Positions 55,168 to 63,643 of a stretch of DNA of 64,000 nucleotides are shown piece by piece. The notes beneath the pieces were generated by a model. It was not told where the DNA came from. It searched no databases and was given only the letters and a program-made list of their open reading frames with translations. The position numbers were made by a program, and so were the translations under genes. Within the stretch, counting starts at the first letter, position 1. Each line of letters begins with the position of its first letter. The DNA comes from an uncultured Halieaceae bacterium. Its GTDB lineage: Bacteria > Pseudomonadota > Gammaproteobacteria > Pseudomonadales > Halieaceae. The DNA lies in contig CALJFL010000048.1 in the NCBI GenBank assembly GCA_938074135.1, positions 62,001 to 126,000 of the forward strand, read 5' to 3'.

Positions 55168-56076
55168 TTGTTAACTAGATTCAGCAACGAACAGCGCGGC
55201 ACCTTGCTGGGTGTTACCGCCTACCTTATCTGGGGTTTCGCGGCGCTTTACTGGGTTCAACTGCAGGTCGTGGATACTCGCGACCTGCTGGCCCACCGCG
55301 TGTTGTGGACTGTAATTGCCGTGCTGCTGAGTTTGTTGGTGGCTGGACGATTGACTGCCACGCTGCGCTTGTTGCGACAGCCCCGGACCATGGCCATCAT
55401 GGCAGCGGCAGCTGCATTCAGTGCCGCAAACTGGGGCGTATTCATTTGGGCGGTCACCCACGAGCAGGCTACCGAGGCCAGTCTGGGCTACTTTTTGCTG
55501 CCACTGGTCAATGTGGTTATCGGGCTAACGGTATTCGGCGAGCGTATCGACGTAGCCCAGAAGTGGGGGGTGGCTTTTGCGGTAGCCGCGGTTGCAGTAC
55601 AGGTGGGATATTACGGGGGTCTGCCGCTGGTGGCCTTGAGTCTGGCTTTGACTTTCGGGCTCTACGGCGCCATCCGCAAGGGGATCGCCATCGAGTCGAT
55701 GGAGGGCCTGTTGCTGGAAGCCCTGATAATGTTGCCCTTTGCTATTGGCTGGTTGATTTATCGCGACGGCGCGGGCTTCGGTGTGTACGGGTTGAAAATA
55801 GATCTGCTTCTGATCGGCGCGGGGTTTTACAGTGCTTTGCCCCTGATGACTTACGTTGCCGCCAGCCGGCTGTTGCCACTGACGGCTCTCGGACTGGTCT
55901 TTTACATCGGTCCGACGGCGCAATTGATCGTGGCCGTCTGGGTATTTGGCGAGCCCCTGGTGCCGGCTCAAGTAATAGCCTTTGGCCTGGTCTGGATTGG
56001 CCTGGTTTTGGTGACCATGGACGGCTACCGTCGAGCCCGTCGCGCGCGCCTTCTTGCTGCGGTGAATGATAAATAA
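55168..56076 (+). CDS. rarD: EamA-family transporter RarD
   Basis: The 302-residue protein has ten membrane helices and the RarD pattern (GVTAYLIWGFAALYWVQL, AHRVLWT, NWGVFIWAV, ASLGYFLLPLVNV). The start is TTG at 55168 with GGCGGA upstream; no better start exists. RarD was named for chloramphenicol sensitivity, but the physiological substrate is not established. It follows the TauE gene by 9 bp. Confidence 0.9.
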   Translation: MLTRFSNEQRGTLLGVTAYLIWGFAALYWVQLQVVDTRDLLAHRVLWTVIAVLLSLLVAGRLTATLRLLRQPRTMAIMAAAAAFSAANWGVFIWAVTHEQATEASLGYFLLPLVNVVIGLTVFGERIDVAQKWGVAFAVAAVAVQVGYYGGLPLVALSLALTFGLYGAIRKGIAIESMEGLLLEALIMLPFAIGWLIYRDGAGFGVYGLKIDLLLIGAGFYSALPLMTYVAASRLLPLTALGLVFYIGPTAQLIVAVWVFGEPLVPAQVIAFGLVWIGLVLVTMDGYRRARRARLLAAVNDK

Positions 56077-56098
56077 ATTGAGTACAGGGGTGACTGAC

Positions 56099-56782
56099 AT
56101 GTTGCATCGTTTTTTTCTTGCCGGCCTGTTATCGCTGGGCGCTTGTGCCAGCGGCGAAGTGTCACAACCGGCGGTCCCCAAAGGCGCTGAACCTTTCCTG
56201 CCAGACCCCAGGCCGATGGGGTCAACGTTGGTCTATGAATGTCTCGGCTATGACTTTATTGCCAGGATAGGCCCCGGAGAGATGGCGGTCTGGCTGGAAG
56301 ATCGCTATGTCATTCTGTCGCAGGTACGCAGTGCTTCAGGTGTAAAGTATCAGGAAGGCGACATTATCTTCTGGACCAAGGGAGATGAGGCGACCCTGTT
56401 CCTGGGAGCGCAGCGGTATTCCGAATGTCAGCTGGCACCGGGGCGTGCGCCCTGGGAAGATGCCCGCCGGCGGGGAGTAGATTTCCGTGCGGTGGGTAAC
56501 GAGCCCGGTTGGCATCTGGAGATTCGCGATGGCGGGCAGATTCTCTATGTCGGCGACTACGGTATGAACAGGGTAATGACCCCTGATCCCGGCGCTGAAG
56601 AAGTCGCCTCCGGTCGGATTTATCATGCGGTCACTGAGGCCAACGAGCTGATTGTTGAGATCATCGACGAGGCCTGCACCGACACGATGAAAGGTGATTC
56701 CTTCCCGGCCCAGGTAAACGTGACCATCAATGGTAAAAACCTACAGGGCTGCGGTATGGCTCTGGATTATCCCTGGCAGTAA
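56099..56782 (+). CDS. Lipoprotein with MliC-like and COG3650-like domains
   Basis: The start at 56099 gives a lipoprotein signal peptide with lipobox LGAC (Cys16). Residues ~40-120 match the C-type lysozyme inhibitor MliC (LVYECLGYDFIARIG, VRSASGVKYQEGDIIFWTKGDEA). Residues ~138-228 match a separate envelope domain (FRAVGNEPGWHLEI, DTMKGDSFPAQVNVTINGKNLQGCGM). It should sit in the outer membrane, possibly protecting against host or competitor lysozyme. The AGGGG upstream supports the start. Confidence 0.82.
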   Translation: MLHRFFLAGLLSLGACASGEVSQPAVPKGAEPFLPDPRPMGSTLVYECLGYDFIARIGPGEMAVWLEDRYVILSQVRSASGVKYQEGDIIFWTKGDEATLFLGAQRYSECQLAPGRAPWEDARRRGVDFRAVGNEPGWHLEIRDGGQILYVGDYGMNRVMTPDPGAEEVASGRIYHAVTEANELIVEIIDEACTDTMKGDSFPAQVNVTINGKNLQGCGMALDYPWQ

Positions 56783-56804
56783 TCTCGGCGCCTTCGACGC
56801 TCAT

Positions 56805-56823
56805 GGCACGTGATTTACGTGCC
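56805..56823 (+). terminator. Short hairpin after the MliC-like lipoprotein gene
   Basis: GGCACGT-GATTT-ACGTGCC is a perfect 7-bp stem 23 bp after the stop. It is not followed by a strong T-run, so termination is uncertain. Confidence 0.35.
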
Positions 56824-56833
56824 TTGCATTCCC

Positions 56834-56875
56834 TTGACTGACATCAATGTATCACTCGCGGCCTTTTCGTAGGAT
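56834..56875 (+). promoter_or_regulatory. FNR/Anr-type class II promoter of ompW
   Basis: TTGACTGACATCAA (56834-56847) matches the FNR/Anr site TTGAT-N4-ATCAA with one mismatch. TAGGAT (56870-56875) is a -10 element. A start at 56882 would put the box centre at -41.5 and the -10 at -12 to -7, exactly the class II geometry. The leader would be about 49 bases. E. coli ompW is FNR-controlled, which agrees. Confidence 0.65.
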
Positions 56876-56930
56876 TGCTGTCGAAAGGTGCAGGGTTTCT
56901 GCATCCCGTGACCGCAAACAGGAGTGAACA

Positions 56931-57614
56931 ATGAACAAAGCGTTGACCGCAGCGTTGGTAGCCCTTTTGGCTGGCGCCAGTGCCGGTAGTTATGCCTACG
57001 AGGAAGGGGACTGGATTGTCCGCGTTGGTGCAGCCACTGTGGCGCCGAATGACGACAGTGACAGGATTACCCTACCCACAGAGCCTCCTACGGTATTACG
57101 GGGCGTAGAGGTAGATGACGATACCCAGCTCGGTCTGATTCCTGCTTTTATGCTCACCGATAACTGGGCGCTTGAATTGCTGGCCGCGACTCCCTTTGAA
57201 CATGACATCAGCCTGAAAGGACTGCCTCTGGAAGCGGGTTCAACCAAGCACCTGCCACCCACCCTGAGTCTGCAGTGGTATCCGCGCGGTGGCAGCAGTG
57301 GCTGGCAGCCATACTTTGGCGTTGGTTTGAACTACACCCTGTTCTTTGATGAAGAAGTCGATCGCGATCTGGAAGGAGCGCTCGGCGCTTTGATTGGAGC
57401 AACAAAAGCCGATTTGTCGCTCAGCGATTCCTTTGGTCTGGCCGCTCAGGCGGGCGTGGATATTCCGCTCAGCGAAAACTGGGCGATCAATGCCGGCGTC
57501 TGGTATATCGATATCAGCACCGAGGCCACGATCAAGACCGCTGTAGGTCGGGTGAAATTCGATGTCGACATTGATCCGTGGGTCTACAACATCGGAATTG
57601 CCTACAAGTTCTAA
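56931..57614 (+). CDS. ompW: OmpW-family outer membrane protein
   Basis: The 227-residue protein has a signal peptide (MNKALTAALVALLAGASAGSY) and mature features of OmpW: GDWIVRVGAATVAPNDDS, DNWALELLAATPFEHDI, LSLQWYP, and a terminal aromatic residue (IAYKF) for outer-membrane assembly. OmpW forms an eight-stranded barrel with a hydrophobic channel for small molecules. AGGAG precedes the ATG. Confidence 0.95.
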   Translation: MNKALTAALVALLAGASAGSYAYEEGDWIVRVGAATVAPNDDSDRITLPTEPPTVLRGVEVDDDTQLGLIPAFMLTDNWALELLAATPFEHDISLKGLPLEAGSTKHLPPTLSLQWYPRGGSSGWQPYFGVGLNYTLFFDEEVDRDLEGALGALIGATKADLSLSDSFGLAAQAGVDIPLSENWAINAGVWYIDISTEATIKTAVGRVKFDVDIDPWVYNIGIAYKF

Positions 57615-57652
57615 CCCCATTTGGCCGTCTCACCTTCGGCCATAGGGTGCCT

Positions 57653-57684
57653 GCCCCGATACTTTTGTATCGGGGCTTTTTTTT
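57653..57684 (+). terminator. Rho-independent terminator of ompW
   Basis: GCCCCGATAC-TTTT-GTATCGGGGC is a perfect 10-bp stem with a tetraloop followed by eight T. It lies about 40 bp after the ompW stop. Confidence 0.95.
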
Positions 57685-57945
57685 GCCCCGTTATTAACCT
57701 AAGCGAACCTTTCTGCTTTATGGGTGGGCCCGTCATCAGGCGACAGGGGGTGTGACGAACGGGTGCAAGATTTTTCCGCTTACGGGCTGCTGCGCAACTC
57801 GACCAAAAATCGCTATGCGATTTTTCGGGACTCGACCAGTGCTCGCAGAAAGCCCCGAAGGCGTTGATTCCGCTGGGCGCGCCCTGATTTTTTCGAAAGG
57901 CCTCCTCTGACCAGGCCCTTTATGCCAACGTCAGTGCAGTTGTCC
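57685..57945. other. Gene-free spacer with hairpins and a short direct repeat
   Basis: No gene is supported in the gap between ompW and the TM2 gene. AAAAATCGC-TAT-GCGATTTTT (57805-57825) is a perfect 9-bp hairpin flanked by a direct repeat ACTCGACCA (57797-57805 and 57830-57838). A further imperfect stem, AAAGGCCT with AGGCCCTTT, lies near 57900-57925. The first hairpin ends in T on both strands and could terminate the TM2 transcript. Confidence 0.4.
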
Positions 57946-58344
57946 TCAGTACTCGCTATTCACCTCAGAAAGCTGCTCATTGAGCGTAAGGAAATCGTAC
58001 AGGATGCCGACCAGGAACAGGCCACCTGTGAACAGGTAAAGGATGCCGGTGAACACTTTGCCCATGTAGAAGCGGTGGATACCGAAGATGCCGACAAAGG
58101 TCAGCAGGATCCAGGCGAGGTCGTAATCCACCGGGCCTGCCACGTAGCGTCGCTCGGCCTCCCTGGCCATAGCGGGAATCAGGAACAGATCGATAATCCA
58201 GCCGATAAAAAACAGTCCCAGGGTGAAAAACCATATAACCCCGGTGACCTGCTTGCCGTAGTAGAAGCGATGGGCGCCGATAAAACCGAAGATCCAGAGC
58301 AGATAACCCAAAAGAACAGAATGTGTGTCTTGCGAGCGTTCCAT
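57946..58344 (-). CDS. Membrane protein with two TM2 domains
   Basis: The 132 residues contain two TM2 units, each with two membrane helices: GAHRFYYGKQVTGVIWFFT (residues ~23-55) and GIHRFYMGKVFTGILYLFT (~89-121), joined by a charged segment. Single TM2 domains are the common form; a tandem pair in one short chain is less usual. Function unknown. Confidence 0.88.
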   Translation of the reverse strand: MERSQDTHSVLLGYLLWIFGFIGAHRFYYGKQVTGVIWFFTLGLFFIGWIIDLFLIPAMAREAERRYVAGPVDYDLAWILLTFVGIFGIHRFYMGKVFTGILYLFTGGLFLVGILYDFLTLNEQLSEVNSEY

Positions 58345-58508
58345 GATTGATCCCCCAGTCGATACTCAGGCCATCTTGCGAGTTGCGGCGAACGCGGTCA
58401 AGCCGATCCACCTTACGGTGAGTTGACTATACTGACATAGATCATGGCGTGCGCGGGTGTCACCGTTAAGCTGTCATCAGTAGTCTGTAAATCCATAGGA
58501 GACATTAT

Positions 58509-58748
58509 ATGTCGGTAGAGCACCACGATTTGATACACGAATTTCCCGAACTGAAAGACCGGATACATGAGCTGAAGGTTTCGGACCACCATTTCCGCAA
58601 CCTCTTCGAGGAGTACCATGCGCTGACACGGAGCGTCGAGAATATGGAAAACGAGGTGACCCCGGCGTCCACGCGCACTGAGGAAGAGGCAAAGATGCGC
58701 CGCGTTCATCTCAAGGACGAACTCTACCGTATGTTGATGGCGGGGTAG
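58509..58748 (+). CDS. YdcH-family (DUF465) small protein
   Basis: The 79-residue protein follows the DUF465 pattern (DLIHEFPELKDRIHELKVSDHHFRNLFEEYHAL, then RTEEEAKMRRVHLKDELYRML). It is helical and charged. The role is unknown. AGGAG precedes the ATG. The DksA/TraR-like gene follows after 5 bp. Confidence 0.9.
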   Translation: MSVEHHDLIHEFPELKDRIHELKVSDHHFRNLFEEYHALTRSVENMENEVTPASTRTEEEAKMRRVHLKDELYRMLMAG

Positions 58749-58753
58749 GTGTT

Positions 58754-59068
58754 ATGGCTTACGATAGTATTCGGCAGCAACTGGAAGAGCGGCTCGCAGA
58801 ACTGCAGGTCCGCCTCGAGAACATAAAGAAGGATGTCACCCAGTCCCACTCCGGCGATTCCGCCGAGCAGGCCCAGGAGCGGGAGAACGACGAAGTGGTC
58901 GATGCCATTGGCAATGAAACCGCCCAGTCCATCAAGATTGTTCAGGCCGCGCTGGGCCGAATCGCCGATGGCAGTTATGGCACCTGCAAGGAATGCGGCG
59001 AAAATATCGGGCAAGCCAGGCTGGAGGCCATGCCTGAGGCTACTCGATGTGTAGAGTGTGCCCAGTAG
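58754..59068 (+). CDS. TraR/DksA-family zinc-finger protein
   Basis: The 104-residue protein has a coiled-coil N-terminus (IRQQLEERLAELQVRLENI) and a C4 zinc finger at the C-terminus (CKEC, 17 residues, CVEC). It is shorter than DksA and lacks its DxxDxA tip signature, resembling YbiI/TraR-type proteins. Such proteins may bind the RNA polymerase secondary channel. Confidence 0.88.
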   Translation: MAYDSIRQQLEERLAELQVRLENIKKDVTQSHSGDSAEQAQERENDEVVDAIGNETAQSIKIVQAALGRIADGSYGTCKECGENIGQARLEAMPEATRCVECAQ

Positions 59069-59328
59069 GCTACCTTGGAACTAATCAGGATCTTCATCAG
59101 TCTCCTCCCGAGGGGTCAATTCTGTGGTAGCGCCTTTGTCAGGCACGCCGGTGTCTGGCTCGCGGGGGAGGGAGGGTCCTATTCCCCGATGAGTGGAAAT
59201 ATCTCTCTAAAATAACTATTCGCTATATAGCGGCTCTGCTGTAGGGTGGCGCCCTGATCTTGACCATAGGCCCCTTCCGGCTTCCATCTAGCCTCACGGA
59301 AACCCTTGAAATTAGTTGGAAAACCGCC
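59069..59328. other. Gene-free region upstream of the S10 operon promoter
   Basis: No gene is supported here. CGCTATATAGCG (59221-59232) is a perfect 12-bp palindrome about 100 bp upstream of the promoter. A minus-strand open stretch near 59080-59200 has no start codon. The expected tuf/fusA genes are absent. Confidence 0.4.
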
Positions 59329-59357
59329 TTGACACTACCTGGTCGGATCATTAGAAT
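59329..59357 (+). promoter_or_regulatory. Sigma70 promoter of the S10 ribosomal protein operon
   Basis: TTGACA (59329-59334), a 17-bp spacer and TAGAAT (59352-59357) form a near-consensus promoter. Transcription would start near 59364, giving a leader of ~62 bases before rpsJ. That is shorter than the ~170-base E. coli S10 leader that mediates L4 control. Confidence 0.75.
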
Positions 59358-59425
59358 TCGCGTTCCTTTTTTCAGGGGGTTCCCTTGCGGGCCTCTGGTT
59401 TTTTATTTGATTGGAGTTAGGTTAG

Positions 59426-59737
59426 GTGCAGAATCAACGTATTCGTATTCGCCTTAAGGCTTTTGACCACAGACTGATAGACACGTCTACTCAGGAAATT
59501 GTGGAAACTGCGCGCCGTACTGGTGCTCAGGTTAAAGGTCCGATCCCCCTTCCGACCCGGAAGGAAAAGTTCACCGTGCTGGTATCCCCGCACGTTAATA
59601 AGGACGCACGTGACCAGTACGAGATTCGTACTCACAAACGTCTGTTAGATATCGTGGAGCCTACAGAGAAGACTGTAGACGCCCTGATGAAGTTGGACCT
59701 GGCAGCAGGTGTGGAAGTACAGATAAGTCTTGGCTAA
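59426..59737 (+). CDS. rpsJ: 30S ribosomal protein S10
   Basis: The 103-residue protein ([29 protein letters not shown] in form, ending GVEVQISLG) is a full S10. It begins with GTG. S10 is part of the 30S head and is also the NusE transcription factor. It is the first gene of the S10 operon. Confidence 0.98.
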   Translation: MQNQRIRIRLKAFDHRLIDTSTQEIVETARRTGAQVKGPIPLPTRKEKFTVLVSPHVNKDARDQYEIRTHKRLLDIVEPTEKTVDALMKLDLAAGVEVQISLG

Positions 59738-59759
59738 CGACAATTCGTAGCAAGACCAG

Positions 59760-59815
59760 CTCACAACACAATTTGTGAGTGTGTAACGCCCCATTGTTCA
59801 ACGAATAGCGGGGCG
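59760..59815 (+). promoter_or_regulatory. Structured rpsJ-rplC spacer
   Basis: The 119-bp gap holds CTCACAA-CACAAT-TTGTGAG (59760-59779) and a second stem CGCCCC (59787-59792) with GGGGCG (59810-59815). It could be a regulatory or processing element; neither stem has a T-run. Confidence 0.35.
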
Positions 59816-59856
59816 GCCATAGAGGGTTCAGCCCCGTACACTGAGAGGTTAGCAAA

Positions 59857-60492
59857 ATGACTATTGGTTTAGTCGGCCGCAAGTCCGGTATGACTCGTGT
59901 TTTTACCGAAGACGGCGCATCAATACCCGTAACCGTAGTGGAGATCACTCCAAACCGCGTTACTCAAGTCAAAGAGCTCGATAGCGATGGCTACAGGGCG
60001 ATTCAGGTCACAGCGGGAAACCGCAAGGCCACAAGAGTGAGTAAATCAGCAGCGGGACAGTTCGCGAAAGCGGGCGTCGAAGCCGGCCGTGGTTTTTGGG
60101 AATTCCGCCTGGGCGATTCAGATGAAGCGCCTGAAGTGGGGTCTGAACTGACCGTGGAGCGCTTTGAGGCGGGCCAGAAGGTCGATGTTGCAGGTAAGTC
60201 CAAGGGTAAGGGTTTCCAGGGCGCTATCAAGCGTTGGAACTTCACCATGCAGGACGCCACTCACGGCAACTCCCTGTCGCACCGTGCACCGGGCTCCATC
60301 GGCCAGTGCCAAACCCCGGGTCGGGTTTGGAGAGGCAAGAAGATGGCCGGTCACATGGGTGCCGAGAACGTCACTACGCAGGGGCTGGAAGTTGTTCGTG
60401 TCGATGTCGAGCGCAATTTGCTGCTTATCAAGGGCGCCGTCCCCGGTGCACCTGGCGGAGACGTTTTCGTGCGTCCCGCGGTCAAGGCTTAA
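59857..60492 (+). CDS. rplC: 50S ribosomal protein L3
   Basis: The 211-residue protein has the L3 patterns [13 protein letters not shown] and [30 protein letters not shown]. The glutamine methylated by PrmB in E. coli lies within this loop. It starts with ATG after GAGAGGT and assembles early on 23S rRNA. Confidence 0.98.
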   Translation: MTIGLVGRKSGMTRVFTEDGASIPVTVVEITPNRVTQVKELDSDGYRAIQVTAGNRKATRVSKSAAGQFAKAGVEAGRGFWEFRLGDSDEAPEVGSELTVERFEAGQKVDVAGKSKGKGFQGAIKRWNFTMQDATHGNSLSHRAPGSIGQCQTPGRVWRGKKMAGHMGAENVTTQGLEVVRVDVERNLLLIKGAVPGAPGGDVFVRPAVKA

Positions 60493-60510
60493 GGTTAGGG
60501 GGTCTCTAAC

Positions 60511-61128
60511 GTGGAATTGAGTGTAGTCAAGCCGGGTAATGCAGATGCGGGTACAGTTTCCGTGTCCGACGTTGCCTTCGCTCGTGAATATAACGAGGAC
60601 CTGGTACACCAGGTCGTCACTGCGTATATGGCAGGCGCCCGTCAGGGCACCCGCGCGCAGAAGAATCGTGCAGCTGTCCGTGGTGGTGGTAAGAAGCCCT
60701 GGCGGCAAAAGGGTACAGGCCGTGCCCGTGCTGGAACCATTCGCTCGCCGATCTGGCGTAGCGGTGGTGTGACCTTTGCGGCACAGCCGCAGGATCACTC
60801 CCAGAAAGTGAACCGCAAGATGTACCGTGCCGCGCTGTGTTCCATCATGTCAGAACTGGCCCGTCAGGATCGTCTGGTTGTAGTGGAAAGCCTGGATCTG
60901 GAGCAGCCCAAGACCAAGTTGCTGGCAAAGCAGCTCGGTGAGTACGGCGTCGACAATGTGTTGATCATTGGTAGCGAGGTTGGTGAAAACCTCTATCTGG
61001 CATCACGCAACCTGCACAAGGTGGATGTTCGTGATGTTGATGGCGTCGATCCGGTCAGCCTGATCGCTTATGACAAGGTCATGGTTACTGTGGATGCAGT
61101 GAAGAAATTTGAGGAGATGCTGGGATGA
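60511..61128 (+). CDS. rplD: 50S ribosomal protein L4
   Basis: The 205-residue protein has the loop [37 protein letters not shown] sequence that lines the exit tunnel. It starts with GTG. In E. coli L4 represses its own operon through the S10 leader. It overlaps rplW by 4 bp. Confidence 0.98.
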   Translation: MELSVVKPGNADAGTVSVSDVAFAREYNEDLVHQVVTAYMAGARQGTRAQKNRAAVRGGGKKPWRQKGTGRARAGTIRSPIWRSGGVTFAAQPQDHSQKVNRKMYRAALCSIMSELARQDRLVVVESLDLEQPKTKLLAKQLGEYGVDNVLIIGSEVGENLYLASRNLHKVDVRDVDGVDPVSLIAYDKVMVTVDAVKKFEEMLG

Positions 61129-61421
61129 ACCAGGAGCGCGTATTCCAGGTACTGGTAGGTCCGCACGTTTCCGAGAAGGCAGCAATTGTTGCCGACGCGA
61201 ACAACCAGTATGTATTTAAAGTGGCTGTCGATGCCACCAAGGCCGAGATCAAGAAGTCGGTTGAGCAGTTGTTCAAGGTGAAGGTGGACAATGTCCGCAC
61301 GCTGAAGGTCAAGGGCAAGGTAAAGCGTAACCGCTACGGTTTCAGCACGCGCCCGACCTGGAAAAAAGCATATGTTCGTCTGGAGCAGGGTCAAGACATT
61401 GACTTTGCCTCCGCCGAGTAA
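61125..61421 (+). CDS. rplW: 50S ribosomal protein L23
   Basis: The 98-residue protein ([38 protein letters not shown]) is a full L23, which forms the tunnel-exit docking site for trigger factor and SRP. It is translationally coupled to rplD. Confidence 0.98.
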   Translation: MNQERVFQVLVGPHVSEKAAIVADANNQYVFKVAVDATKAEIKKSVEQLFKVKVDNVRTLKVKGKVKRNRYGFSTRPTWKKAYVRLEQGQDIDFASAE

Positions 61422-61435
61422 GGAGTAGGTTTAAA

Positions 61436-62263
61436 ATGGCATTATTAAAGAGCAAGCCCACGTCACCCGGTCGTCGTCACGTCGTCCGTGTTGTTAGTGA
61501 CGACCTGCATAAGGGTGCGCCTTACAAGCCCCTGCTTGAGCAGCAGACACGCAATGGTGGCCGCAACAATAACGGCCGCATCACCACCCGTCATATTGGT
61601 GGTGGTCACAAGCAGCACTACCGAGTGATCGACTTCAAGCGCAACAAGGACGGAATTCCGGCCAAGGTTGAGCGCATTGAGTACGATCCCAACCGCACTG
61701 CGCATATTGCTCTGGTACTTTTTGCAGACGGCGAGCGTCGGTACATTATTGCTCCCAAGGGTGTGAAGGCCGGTGATGTATTGCAGTCTGGCGCTGCGGC
61801 ACCGATCAAGACTGGTAACTGTCTGCCGCTGCGTAACATTCCGGTGGGTTCCGTGGTTCACGGAATTGAGTTGAAGCCAGGTAAGGGCGCTCAGATAGCT
61901 CGCTCTGCTGGTGCCTCGGTACAGTTGGTTGCTCGTGAAGGCCAGTACGCAACTTTGCGTCTGCGCTCTGGCGAAATGCGCAAGGTGTTGGCTGATTGCC
62001 GTGCCACCCTGGGTGAAGTATCCAACTCTGAGCACAGCCTGCGTAAGTTGGGTAAAGCCGGAGCCGCACGCTGGCGCGGTGTTCGTCCGACGGTCCGTGG
62101 TGTGGCGATGAACCCGGTAGATCACCCGCATGGTGGTGGTGAAGGTAAGACTTCCGGTGGTCGTCATCCTGTTAGCCCCTGGGGTACACCTACCAAGGGT
62201 TACAAGACTCGTAAGAACAAGCGTACTGATAATTTGATCGTACGCCGCCGTGGTAAGAAATAA
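61436..62263 (+). CDS. rplB: 50S ribosomal protein L2
   Basis: The 275-residue protein has the RNA-binding domain and the C-terminal signature [18 protein letters not shown] with the conserved His near the peptidyl transferase centre. It starts after AGGAGTAGG and ends with a basic tail. Confidence 0.98.
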   Translation: MALLKSKPTSPGRRHVVRVVSDDLHKGAPYKPLLEQQTRNGGRNNNGRITTRHIGGGHKQHYRVIDFKRNKDGIPAKVERIEYDPNRTAHIALVLFADGERRYIIAPKGVKAGDVLQSGAAAPIKTGNCLPLRNIPVGSVVHGIELKPGKGAQIARSAGASVQLVAREGQYATLRLRSGEMRKVLADCRATLGEVSNSEHSLRKLGKAGAARWRGVRPTVRGVAMNPVDHPHGGGEGKTSGGRHPVSPWGTPTKGYKTRKNKRTDNLIVRRRGKK

Positions 62264-62302
62264 GTTCGGTTGCCAGAACCCAGAGATTAGAGGAATAGGA
62301 TT

Positions 62303-62578
62303 GTGCCACGTTCATTAAAGAAAGGTCCGTTTATCGACCTTCACCTGATCAAGAAAGTTGAAGCAGCGGTTGCGAGCAACGATCGCCGTCCGATCAAGAC
62401 CTGGTCGCGTCGTTCAATGGTTGCCCCGGATATGGTTGGCCTGACCATCGCTGTTCATAACGGACGTCAACACGTGCCCGTTTTGATCAATGAAGACATG
62501 GTTGGACACAAGCTCGGTGAATTTGCGGTGACCCGCACGTTCAAGGGTCACATCGTGGATAAAAAGGTCAAGCGCTAG
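62303..62578 (+). CDS. rpsS: 30S ribosomal protein S19
   Basis: The 91-residue protein ([43 protein letters not shown]) is a full S19 of the 30S head. It starts with GTG after AGAGGAATAGG. Confidence 0.98.
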   Translation: MPRSLKKGPFIDLHLIKKVEAAVASNDRRPIKTWSRRSMVAPDMVGLTIAVHNGRQHVPVLINEDMVGHKLGEFAVTRTFKGHIVDKKVKR

Positions 62579-62603
62579 GCGCTGGCGAAGCGAGGTTTAG
62601 GAA

Positions 62604-62942
62604 ATGGAAGTTGCAGCAAGATTGAAAGGCGCCCGAATTTCGGCCCAGAAAGCACGCCTGGTAGCAGACCAGGTGCGCGGCATGCAGGTTGAAGAAGCGC
62701 TGAATTTGCTGGAATTCAGCAACAAAAAAGCAGCGCAGATCGTGAAGAAGATTCTCGATTCAGCGATTGCCAATGCTGAAAACAATGAAGGTGCTGACGT
62801 GGACGAACTGAAAGTGTCCAGCATCTATGTCGACGAAGGCATGACAATGAAGCGTCTGAGTCCCCGGGCCAAAGGTCGGGCGGATCGTATTTTGAAGCGC
62901 AGCTGTCATATCACAGTCAAAGTTGCAGATGGCGAAGGCTAA
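62604..62942 (+). CDS. rplV: 50S ribosomal protein L22
   Basis: The 112-residue protein ([35 protein letters not shown]) is a full L22, whose beta-hairpin lines the exit tunnel. The ATG is preceded by GAGGTTTAGGA. Confidence 0.98.
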   Translation: MEVAARLKGARISAQKARLVADQVRGMQVEEALNLLEFSNKKAAQIVKKILDSAIANAENNEGADVDELKVSSIYVDEGMTMKRLSPRAKGRADRILKRSCHITVKVADGEG

Positions 62943-62960
62943 GGTTTAGGAGAAGACCAC

Positions 62961-63632
62961 ATGGGTCAGAAAGTACATCCAATCGGTATCCGCTTAGGTA
63001 TTGTTAAGGACCACAATTCGGTCTGGTACGCGGATAGCAAGAACTACTCCAAGCAGTTGATAACTGACCTGGCGGTTCGCGAGTACCTTGAAAAAGCCCT
63101 TGAGCAGGCGTCGGTTAGCCGCATTGTTATCGAGCGCCCTGCACAGACAGCCCGCATCACCATACACACTGCCCGGCCGGGTATTGTGATTGGTAAGAAA
63201 GGTGAGGATGTCGACAAGCTGCGCAAGACTCTGACCGAGAAGATGGGTGTTCCTGTACACATCAATATCGAAGAGATTCGCAAGCCGGATCTGGATGCCA
63301 AGCTGGTAGCCCAGAATGTAGGCCAACAGCTTGAGCGACGCGTTATGTTCCGTCGCGCCATGAAGCGTGTTGTTCAAAATGCAATGCGCCAGGGTGCCGA
63401 GGGTATCAAGGTACAGGTTGGCGGTCGTTTGGGTGGTGCTGAAATTGCGCGCTCCGAATGGTATCGCGAAGGCCGTGTGCCTCTGCACACATTGCGTGCA
63501 GACATCGATTACGCGACTTATGAAGCCGCCACTACATACGGCATCATTGGCGTGAAGGTATGGATTTTCAAAGGCGAAGTTATTGGCGATTCTGAGAAAG
63601 CCGACAGCGCCAAGAAGACAGCAACTAATTAA
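62961..63632 (+). CDS. rpsC: 30S ribosomal protein S3
   Basis: The 223-residue protein begins [14 protein letters not shown] and has a KH domain with [15 protein letters not shown], plus the late [20 protein letters not shown] pattern. It forms part of the mRNA entry channel. Confidence 0.98.
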   Translation: MGQKVHPIGIRLGIVKDHNSVWYADSKNYSKQLITDLAVREYLEKALEQASVSRIVIERPAQTARITIHTARPGIVIGKKGEDVDKLRKTLTEKMGVPVHINIEEIRKPDLDAKLVAQNVGQQLERRVMFRRAMKRVVQNAMRQGAEGIKVQVGGRLGGAEIARSEWYREGRVPLHTLRADIDYATYEAATTYGIIGVKVWIFKGEVIGDSEKADSAKKTATN

Positions 63633-63643
63633 GGGTTACGCAG

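Noticed and set aside
57922..58350. 142-codon plus-strand frame
   Set aside because: It is opposite the double-TM2 gene, whose repeated HRFYxGK motifs are real.
59080..59215. Minus-strand open stretch with acidic, Pro/Thr-rich translation next to the DksA/TraR-like gene
   Set aside because: It has no start codon in frame before an upstream stop; probably chance, at most a remnant.
59260..59457. 65-codon frame over the S10 promoter
   Set aside because: It overlaps the near-consensus promoter and the start of rpsJ, and resembles nothing.
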